Shown: one piece after another, positions 58,225-64,000 of the stretch
Numbering within the stretch: the first letter of the stretch is position 1
Layout: every line of letters starts with the position of its first letter
Assembly: GCA_051006995.1 (NCBI GenBank)
Contig: JBPCSQ010000011.1
Coordinates: 46,763-110,762 of the forward strand
DNA: 64,000 nucleotides
Direction: 5' to 3'
Source: JAIQGF01 sp051006995
GTDB taxonomy: Bacteria > Acidobacteriota > Terriglobia > Terriglobales > Acidobacteriaceae
Made by a program: the position numbers and the translations under genes
The notes under the pieces: model-generated
Databases searched by the model: none
The model's input: the letters and a program-made list of their open reading frames with translations, nothing else
What the model was told of the DNA's origin: nothing

Positions 58225-61200
58225 TTACGCGGAAGTAGCTTTGGCCGGTTCGGGGATAACGAACTCGGGAAGCGAGTTGACGATGTTGACCGTTTCGAGC
58301 GAGACGGTGATGACCTGGCCGATGAGGCGGAGGATATATTGCGGGTCGTCGGCGCGATTGGGGTCATTGGTGATGCCGGAGCGCTTGTCGGTTGAGATTT
58401 GGTACTGATCAATGACCCATTCGAGGGCGGAGCGGTTGCCGAGGCGGTATTCGTAGGTTTGCGGCGGGATGCCTTTGAGGGTCAGGGCCTCGTTGTAGAA
58501 GAGGATGGATTTGTCTTTGGAGAGGCGCATCTTCGTGACGCGGTAATCGAGCTTGGCGGCGGGGTTCCAGAGTTTTTCCAGCGGGTATTCGGGTTGGGAT
58601 TCGTAGTGGACGTGGAGTTCGGCAAGTTTCTTGCCGTCGCCGGCAAGTCTCCAAAAGATGTTTTTATCGGTTGGGGTGGCGCAGGCCTTCAGGCCTGCGA
58701 TTGAGGCAGGCGGTTTGAGTTCGGCTTTAGCCGCTGAGGGACGTACCTCCGGGGCTAAAGCCCTTTCTTTCTTGGCCGCCGAATCAGCAGGGCTAAAGCC
58801 CTGCTCCACCCGGTTCGCCCCCAGGAAGGGGATGCGGGGGAGTTCGCGTTTGAGGTTGGCGGCGTAGCGGGAGCGGTACTCAGGATGGTGGAGGACAGCG
58901 TAAACGTAGTGGAAGATGTCCCACTTGGAAATGAAGCGGTCGCGGTAGTGGGAGCGGAACTGATCGAGGGCCCAGTCGGTGATGTTCTCGCGCCGGTGGG
59001 CGCCGTCTTCGGAGTAAATGTAGAACGGAAAGCATTCCGTACTGCATCCGGCACCGGAGATGTGGAGGTCAACGAAGGTTTCGGCGCAAAACGCTTGGAA
59101 TGCACGCTCAGAACCCGGACCGGGTAGTGCCAGTAGACAGTTTTGTGAAGAATGTTTCGGAAAGATGCGGGGAAATTGAGCTCGCCTGTGCACTAGGACA
59201 GGATTGAAGCATAAGTGCTGTTGAGTAAATGGCCTGTATAGGCAAGTAACGAAATCCCTATCCTCGACCTCTGCGTGGACGTAGCCGCGAAGAAAGAATT
59301 TAAGGCCGCTGCTCCACTTAATCCGCTTCTCATCGGTTGTTACGAAGTTATCGACTACGTCGCTGATCTGTTCGTTTGAGAGTGCCCGGCCAGCACAATG
59401 CTTTTCAAAATACCTTTGCCAGCGGTCTACTTCGGCATTGTACGTCTGTGCGATTGTGGCAAGGTGCTGCCGCAGGGTGTCTACTTCAAACGAATAGAGC
59501 CACCGATCTCGCGTTGTTTCAACTCCGCGACCGTAGATGGCGAAGATTGCTGACTGGGCAGAACCAGCCTTGGTTTCCTCGTTGGCCAGTGCTGGTGAAT
59601 CGAGGTACACGTCCTTTGCCTCGGTGGCTTCATTCCACGGCTCCCGAGTAGCTGGCGATTTCCGCCATTCGACTCTAGACCGATCAATCATATTTTCCAG
59701 ATATCGGTATTTCTGATATCTAGTCCAGTCCGACTGCACGGAGTGGTAGAAAAGCAGGCCGCGACCGCGGTGCTCGTGCGCATGTTTTACGAAAACATTA
59801 ATGCTGACTCCCACCTGAATGCCAAACACGTTATGCGTCGTACCGGAGAGTTTGAGATTCTTCCTTACGTTTCCGCCAAGGTCCAAGACGTAAATAGAAT
59901 CGAACTGTTCCGCGAGGCACTCGCGCATACCGTCTGCTGCAAGGCTGGAAACGAAGCCGTTATTGGTGACAAAAGCCACAACTCCTTCTTTGCCGATGCG
60001 GTCTGAAGCCCACTTAATGGCCTTAACATATGGATCCGAAAGCGCGCTCTTGTTGGTCGCTGCGGACCGTGCTCCATACGTAGCAGCTAGAGCTCGATCC
60101 AGTTCGTCATAGCGGCGATTACGGTTGTTGTCGTTTTCATTGACTTGCCAAGCGTTATAGGGCGGATTGCCGATGGCGACGAATATGTCTGCGGAGCGCT
60201 GCTGTTCGATACGATCAAGATTCTTTTCGGCAAACATGGCACTTTGTGCGGCCATGTCAAAGGTGTCAACCAGACAAATTCCCTCGAATTGCTCGTACTC
60301 GCCAGTCTGTTCCAGGTATTCGTGCTCGATGTTCATGCTGGCGATGTAATACGGCAGCAGCATGACCTCGTTACAGTGGAGTTCTTTTCCGTACTTGTAA
60401 GGCAGCGCGCCTTTGTCGGTTTCGGCGATCTGGCGCATGACGCGCACGATGAAATTGCCGGTGCCAACGAACGGGTCGAGGATGTGGACGTTCTTGTCGG
60501 CCAGCGAGCGGCCGAATTCCTTCTTCAAGATGTCTTCGACGGAGCGGACCATGAAGTCCACGATCGGCTGCGGAGTGTAGACAATGCCGTGGGTGTCGGC
60601 TTCCTTGGGCGAGTAGCCCTGGAAGAAGCGCTCGTACACGGTGTTGAGCAGGTCCTGGCGCTCCGTGTAGGTGCTGGTATTTTCGGCGGCGTGTTCGATG
60701 GCTCGGTAGTAGTGATCGAGGCCGGCGAGGAACTCATCACGGTTGAATGCGCGATGAGTGAGCGAGTCGATCACCTTCTCAACTTCATGGGCAATGACAT
60801 TCTTGCGCGTGAAGTCCGGATTGTGAAAAATCTGCCGGAAGATGCGCTCCGTGAGAATGTGCTGAACGAGCATGCGCTCGACAGCCTGTGAAGTCAGGTT
60901 CGGGTTGATGGCTTTCCGGCAGAGGGCGTAGAAAGCTTCGAAAGCGGAGATGAACTGCTGGTTGGTGCGGCGCTCCTTCTCGATGAGGGTTTCGATGGCG
61001 GCACTGAACTCGGGCAGACGCTGCTTGAATTCGCCAATCGCGTCTTTCCATTCTCCGTAGTGCGCCGGCCGGTAATCGAAAAAGACCTTGAGCAGTTCTG
61101 CCAGGTTCTTGGGTGCGCTGATGTCTCTATTCAGGCCCTGCTCGACGCCCCTCTGGTAAAGGATCGCGGTCCTTGGAGCCTGGAAGATGATGTTCTCCTT

Positions 61201-61536
61201 GGGATAGCCCTGCGCGATCTTTCGTTTGGTTTCACGTTCCAGGTCCGCGCGGTCGCCCTTAGCCTCCCAGAAGCCCATCTTCTGGCTGAGATCGTCGAGC
61301 AATGCGCCGTCAACTCTGATCAGGCCGGAGGTTCCGGGCAGCGTGTATTCGCCAATGAATCTCCAATCCATCCTCTTCCCGTAACCAGTGAGGACGTTCT
61401 CAAACGCGCTGCGGACGGCGCCTTCGTGAGCTTTACCAGTTTGCTCAACTCTTTCGAGCGCCTCGTAATAGCCCTGATGAGCTTGTCGGCGGGCTTGATG
61501 GAGATGGAAAGCATCGGGAAGGGCGGAGTTTAGCAT
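58225..61536 (-). CDS. Single-chain nuclease-N6-adenine methyltransferase (type IIG/ISP-like)
   Basis: 1103 residues from the ATG at 61536. The N-terminal part has a PD-(D/E)xK-like pattern, IRVDGALLDD then GFWEAKGD, near residue 90. The methyltransferase has DPFVGTGNFIVRVMRQ (motif I) near residue 395 and IGNPPYNAW (motif IV) near residue 490. The C-terminal specificity region ends with YAVLHHPEYRSRYAANLKRE, typical of type ISP enzymes. No helicase motifs are visible, unlike full type ISP enzymes, so it resembles a type IIG layout. A block of about 50 residues after FLGANR is encoded by palindromic repeats. GC falls in the middle (59100-60350) relative to both ends. Confidence 0.85.
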   Translation of the reverse strand: MLNSALPDAFHLHQARRQAHQGYYEALERVEQTGKAHEGAVRSAFENVLTGYGKRMDWRFIGEYTLPGTSGLIRVDGALLDDLSQKMGFWEAKGDRADLERETKRKIAQGYPKENIIFQAPRTAILYQRGVEQGLNRDISAPKNLAELLKVFFDYRPAHYGEWKDAIGEFKQRLPEFSAAIETLIEKERRTNQQFISAFEAFYALCRKAINPNLTSQAVERMLVQHILTERIFRQIFHNPDFTRKNVIAHEVEKVIDSLTHRAFNRDEFLAGLDHYYRAIEHAAENTSTYTERQDLLNTVYERFFQGYSPKEADTHGIVYTPQPIVDFMVRSVEDILKKEFGRSLADKNVHILDPFVGTGNFIVRVMRQIAETDKGALPYKYGKELHCNEVMLLPYYIASMNIEHEYLEQTGEYEQFEGICLVDTFDMAAQSAMFAEKNLDRIEQQRSADIFVAIGNPPYNAWQVNENDNNRNRRYDELDRALAATYGARSAATNKSALSDPYVKAIKWASDRIGKEGVVAFVTNNGFVSSLAADGMRECLAEQFDSIYVLDLGGNVRKNLKLSGTTHNVFGIQVGVSINVFVKHAHEHRGRGLLFYHSVQSDWTRYQKYRYLENMIDRSRVEWRKSPATREPWNEATEAKDVYLDSPALANEETKAGSAQSAIFAIYGRGVETTRDRWLYSFEVDTLRQHLATIAQTYNAEVDRWQRYFEKHCAGRALSNEQISDVVDNFVTTDEKRIKWSSGLKFFLRGYVHAEVEDRDFVTCLYRPFTQQHLCFNPVLVHRRAQFPRIFPKHSSQNCLLALPGPGSERAFQAFCAETFVDLHISGAGCSTECFPFYIYSEDGAHRRENITDWALDQFRSHYRDRFISKWDIFHYVYAVLHHPEYRSRYAANLKRELPRIPFLGANRVEQGFSPADSAAKKERALAPEVRPSAAKAELKPPASIAGLKACATPTDKNIFWRLAGDGKKLAELHVHYESQPEYPLEKLWNPAAKLDYRVTKMRLSKDKSILFYNEALTLKGIPPQTYEYRLGNRSALEWVIDQYQISTDKRSGITNDPNRADDPQYILRLIGQVITVSLETVNIVNSLPEFVIPEPAKATSA
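58668..58823. repeat. Palindromic repeat block in frame inside the restriction-modification gene
   Basis: Four perfect palindromes lie within about 125 bases: CGCAGGCCT-TC-AGGCCTGCG (58680-58699, one extra C/G pair), CGGCT-TT-AGCCG near 58722-58733, GGGCT-AA-AGCCC (58752-58763) and CAGGGCT-AA-AGCCCTG (58788-58803). They encode about 50 residues without family counterpart. Confidence 0.85.
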
Positions 61537-61783
61537 TGAGTAACGCAGGAATGAGAGTGGTTTTTCGGGCTCCTGGTCCACGCGGACGTGGCGGCGAACG
61601 GGGCGGAGCGCGCGCGGGCAGCGCGCGCGGGCAGCACGCACTGGCTATGTGGGTCCTCGCGGCGTCCTGTTCCCCAGGGATGAAGCCCCGGCGGCGGGTG
61701 GTTGGCGGTTGGCCGTTGGCAAACCGTGTCGGGATTTTAGTGAGAATGCCTGCGGGCCGCACGGCGGGTGCGAGCGAACGCGA

Positions 61784-61824
61784 CGTCCCTCGGTCCCGCA
61801 AAGCGGGACCTCGCTCGGGATGAC
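61784..61824. repeat. Dispersed repeat, GTCATCCCGAGCG family, reverse orientation
   Basis: On the minus strand it begins GTCATCCCGAGCGAGG, followed by the hairpin GGTCCCGC-TTT-GCGGGACC. Confidence 0.7.
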
Positions 61825-61874
61825 AGTTATCAAGGGGGGATCTTGGCGGCACTTTTTCGGTGCTACGCACGTCA

Positions 61875-61894
61875 GTCACGGCTGAAGCCGTGAC
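61875..61894. repeat. Palindrome GTCACGGCT-GA-AGCCGTGAC
   Basis: A perfect 9-bp stem with a 2-base centre, sharing the GGCT-NN-AGCC core with the palindromes inside the restriction-modification gene and near 53185. Confidence 0.8.
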
Positions 61895-61940
61895 CTACCA
61901 AGCCCTGCCCTACCAAGCCGTGCCCTGATACGCACAGCAG

Positions 61941-61970
61941 GTCACTCGTCGCTGCGCTCCTCGGCATGAC
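61941..61970. repeat. Dispersed repeat, GTCATGCCGAGG variant, reverse orientation
   Basis: On the minus strand it begins GTCATGCCGAGGAGCGCAGC. It resembles the GTCATCCYGAGCG family but differs at several positions. Confidence 0.55.
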
Positions 61971-62017
61971 ACACGTCGATGGTTAATTGTACGCTGAAGG
62001 CCGTGAGCCGCTCGCGG

Positions 62018-62656
62018 CTAGTACGGCGTCCTCACCCGCTCGTCGGGTTCGTTGACGTTGCGCCAGAGTTCCATCTGGTCCTGGGTGGCGCTTTCGGGCT
62101 TGTCGGGTGGCTGGCCCTTGCGCACCGTGACCGTCGAACCGCCGTGGCACTGGATGGTGCCGGAGACGCTGGGGTCGGCGCTGCGAATCTCCACCGTGCC
62201 GGAGAGGCAGACGAACTTCGTCAGGTCGGGATCGGAGGCGTCCACGCCAAAATCCGTTCCGATGACGCCGGCGACCGCGATCGGGGTGCTCACCTCAAAA
62301 TTTCCACCGGCGCGCGTAATCTTCGCCACGCGCGCGCGCAGCTTGCCGGCGGCCAGTTGCAGCGCCGTCTGCTGCGAGGCGGTGTCGTGGCGGACGATGC
62401 GCAGCTCGGAATTGACGCCGATGGAGATGAGCGACTGGTCGGTCATCTTGAGGCGCACCCGGCCCTGGTCGTTGGTGCGGAGCAGGTCGCCGGGCTCGAT
62501 GCCGGTTCCCTTCTTGGCATCGAGCTTGGCGGCCGTCGAGCCCGCGCCGCGCGTAATGGAGACGGCGGGCAGCACGGCGGCCACGCTGCCGGCCGGGGTG
62601 GCGGCGGATGCGATGGACGTCAGGGCGAGTGTGGCGACGACGATGCGGCGCAGCAT
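62018..62656 (-). CDS. Exported FecR-domain protein
   Basis: 212 residues from the ATG at 62656, with a signal peptide (ending SIASAAT). The FecR-like beta domain has GTGIEPGDLLRTNDQGRVRL, near residue 55, and VSTPIAVAGVIGTDFGVDAS, near residue 130. There is no sigma-binding cytoplasmic part or membrane anchor, so it is likely a secreted FecR-domain protein, not an iron-signalling regulator. An earlier in-frame ATG (62704) would add residues encoded by 9-base repeats and is disfavoured. Confidence 0.82.
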   Translation of the reverse strand: MLRRIVVATLALTSIASAATPAGSVAAVLPAVSITRGAGSTAAKLDAKKGTGIEPGDLLRTNDQGRVRLKMTDQSLISIGVNSELRIVRHDTASQQTALQLAAGKLRARVAKITRAGGNFEVSTPIAVAGVIGTDFGVDASDPDLTKFVCLSGTVEIRSADPSVSGTIQCHGGSTVTVRKGQPPDKPESATQDQMELWRNVNEPDERVRTPY

Positions 62657-62672
62657 GGGGGATGGATGATTG

Positions 62673-62734
62673 GGAGGTTTCGGAAGTTTCGGAAGTTTCA
62701 GCAAACCGTTTCACGTTTCAAGTTTCACGTTTCA
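62673..62734. repeat. Nonamer array followed by heptamer array (CGTTTCA)
   Basis: 62673-62699 holds three 9-nt units near GGAAGTTTC. 62707-62734 holds four 7-nt units CGTTTCA, CGTTTCA, AGTTTCA, CGTTTCA. Both lie in the leader of the FecR gene. Confidence 0.85.
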
Positions 62735-62753
62735 CGAAGAATCGACGGATTCG

Positions 62754-62843
62754 ACACAGAGGACACAGAGGCGGCCAAAGGCAAAAGAAAACGCGAAGGA
62801 ATCATTTCCTTCGCGTCCTCTGCGTACTCTGCGTACTCTGCGG
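62754..62843. repeat. Inverted pair of 9-nt arrays around the pnp terminator
   Basis: Two ACACAGAGG-type units near 62754-62772 face three units of the type TACTCTGCG at 62817-62843. The perfect terminator hairpin lies between them. Confidence 0.6.
62783..62816 (-). terminator. Intrinsic terminator of pnp
   Basis: ACGCGAAGGAA and TTCCTTCGCGT form a perfect 11-bp stem with a TCAT loop (62791-62816). On the minus strand a TTTTCTTTTG tract follows, as expected for a terminator of the minus-strand pnp gene. Confidence 0.85.
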
Positions 62844-62846
62844 TTT

Positions 62847-62881
62847 GGCTAAAGGCTAAGAGCTAATGGCTAAGAGCTACA
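62847..62881. repeat. Heptamer array, five units near GGCTAAG
   Basis: Units GGCTAAA, GGCTAAG, AGCTAAT, GGCTAAG, AGCTACA. It ends one base before the pnp stop codon. Confidence 0.85.
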
Positions 62882-64000
62882 TTAGCGCCGGCCGCGATCG
62901 CCGCCACGTCCACCGCCACGGCCTCCGCGTCCACCGTCGCGACCGCCGCCGCCACGACCTCCGCGGCCACCGCGTCCGCCACGTCCACCGCCGCCGCCTT
63001 CGCGACGGAATCCGCCGCCACCTTCACGCGGCGGGGCGCCGCTGCTTTCGCTGCGGTAGCCGCCGGCAGGGGCGTCAACGCGGTTGAAGTTGGGCTCGGC
63101 TGACTCGGGCTCGTCGGGAAAATCGCCGCCGCCTTCAAACGTGACCGGGGTGGGTGACGGGGCGCCGACGGGCGCGCCTTCCAGGCTGGCGTCAGCGTCG
63201 GTGCCGCCACCGCCCATTTTTGCGCGCTGCTCTTTCAAAATCGCTTTGCGCGACAGGCGAATGCGATTGCCCTCGACGGAGAGGACTTTGACCAGCACCT
63301 GGTCGCCCTCTTTGAGCTCATCGCGCACATCTTTAATCCTGTGCTCGGCGACCTCGGAGATGTGGAGCAGGCCGTCGGTTCCGGGCAGGATCTCGACGAA
63401 GGCGCCGAAGTCGGCGAGGCGCACCACGGTGCCGAGATAGGTCTTGCCAATTTCGGCGGTGGCGGTGATGTCGCCGATCATCTGGAGAGCCTTCTTGGCC
63501 GACTCCTGATCGGAAGAGGCGACGTTGACGCGGCCGGAGTCCTCGACGTCAATCTTGACGCCGGTGGCCTCGATGATGCCGCGGATGACCTTGCCGCCCG
63601 GCCCGATGAGATCGCGAATCTTGTCGGTGGGGATCTGCAAGGTGTAGAAGCGCGGCGCGAACTCGGAAATCTTGGTGCGCGCTTCCGGAAGAGCGGCGTT
63701 CATGGCTTCCAGGATGTGCATGCGCCCGCGATGGGCCTGGTCGAGGGCCTCACGCATGATTTGCGGCGTGATGCCGGAGACCTTGATGTCCATCTGGAGC
63801 GCGGTAATTCCTCGCTCGGTGCCGGCGACCTTGAAGTCCATGTCGCCGAGGTGATCCTCGTCACCCAGGATGTCGGTCAGGACGGCGAAGCGCTCGCCTT
63901 CCTTGATCAGGCCCATCGCGATGCCCGCCACCGGCCGCTCGAGCGGCACGCCGGCATCCATCAGCGACAGCGAGCCGCCGCACACCGAGGCCATCGACGA
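62882..64000 (-). CDS. pnp: Polyribonucleotide nucleotidyltransferase, C-terminal part, with RGG-rich tail (5' end outside window)
   Basis: Phosphorolytic 3'-5' RNA exonuclease; 372 codons are visible. It begins in the second RNase PH domain (GIAMGLIKEG, LTDILGDEDHLGDMDFKVAG with catalytic Asp residues). A KH domain (IRDLIGPGGKVIRGIIEATG) and an S1 domain (GKTYLGTVVRLADFGAFVEI, GLLHISEVA) follow. After S1, about 100 residues form a low-complexity tail. Its last 50 or so are nearly pure Gly/Arg (RGGRGG repeats), which is unusual for bacterial PNPase and likely adds RNA or partner binding. It is terminated by a strong hairpin. Confidence 0.96.
   Translation of the reverse strand, partial: SSMASVCGGSLSLMDAGVPLERPVAGIAMGLIKEGERFAVLTDILGDEDHLGDMDFKVAGTERGITALQMDIKVSGITPQIMREALDQAHRGRMHILEAMNAALPEARTKISEFAPRFYTLQIPTDKIRDLIGPGGKVIRGIIEATGVKIDVEDSGRVNVASSDQESAKKALQMIGDITATAEIGKTYLGTVVRLADFGAFVEILPGTDGLLHISEVAEHRIKDVRDELKEGDQVLVKVLSVEGNRIRLSRKAILKEQRAKMGGGGTDADASLEGAPVGAPSPTPVTFEGGGDFPDEPESAEPNFNRVDAPAGGYRSESSGAPPREGGGGFRREGGGGGRGGRGGRGGRGGGGRDGGRGGRGGGRGGDRGRR

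Larger units (their letters stand above)
61537..62017. other. Gap without recognised genes, repeat-rich
   Basis: 481 bases upstream of the restriction-modification gene. It contains two copies of GTCAT-type dispersed repeats in reverse orientation, the palindrome at 61875-61894, and a duplicated 15-base unit (CTACCAAGCC type) around 61895-61926. No gene is supported. Confidence 0.6.

Overview
The window looks like a chromosomal segment of an Acidobacteriota bacterium, probably class Terriglobia. This is an inference from high overall GC, Oar-type TonB-dependent receptors with an N-terminal carboxypeptidase-regulatory domain, winged-helix/TPR one-component regulators, and many secreted TPR, BNR and PD40 proteins. 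No rRNA operon, CRISPR array, prophage or insertion sequence was recognised.

Layout. 1-10320 (minus strand): a compact respiratory complex I operon in the order nuoA-C-D-H-I-J-K-L-M-N, with nuoB, nuoE, nuoF and nuoG absent. nuoN is cut by the window edge. Two near-identical 16-bp palindromes lie exactly 89 bp upstream of the nuoA and nuoC start codons. 10573-17165: lysS, a small secreted protein, and a two-gene 2-hydroxyacyl-CoA dehydratase activase-type system. 17263-24562: a large secreted BNR-repeat protein, cytochrome P460, a DedA-like membrane protein, tRNA-Lys(UUU), a secreted esterase and aroA. 24750-30493: TPR proteins, a PspC-domain protein, a hydrolase and a PCYCxC-type protein. 30501-33652: yvcK (glmR) next to glmU, then a DUF1059 protein. 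33795-39560: an ECF sigma factor, a hybrid histidine kinase and a divergent HD-GYP response regulator. 39625-46642: a PD40/PxKF exported protein, and a membrane-anchored regulator overlapping a TonB-dependent receptor gene. 46737-50529: small envelope proteins, an odd sigma-like protein with a zinc-finger-like end, and a hydrolase. 50610-57183: a cell-wall block made of an AmiE-like/NamZ fusion, a second AmiE-like serine hydrolase, murQ and murA. 57732-61536: a single-chain nuclease-methyltransferase (type IIG/ISP-like) with a small orphan partner. 62018-64000: a FecR protein and pnp with an RGG-rich tail, cut by the window edge.

How the genes work together. yvcK/glmU, murA, murQ and the NamZ fusion all act on UDP-GlcNAc and MurNAc metabolism, that is, wall synthesis and turnover. 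The nuo genes form the membrane and hydrogenase-like parts of complex I. The sensor kinase and HD-GYP pair suggests cyclic-di-GMP signalling.

The most unusual feature is a set of short repeats spread through the window. Degenerate arrays with a strict 7-nt period (8 or 9 nt in two places) sit at more than a dozen gene borders. Several come as inverted pairs that can fold into long hairpins. One array of nine heptamers (63 nt) lies in frame inside murA, one encodes the last residues of GlmU, and a block of palindromes lies in frame inside the restriction-modification enzyme. A second dispersed family begins GTCATCCYGAGCG. The idea that these elements move into genes is an inference; the repeats themselves are read directly from the sequence.
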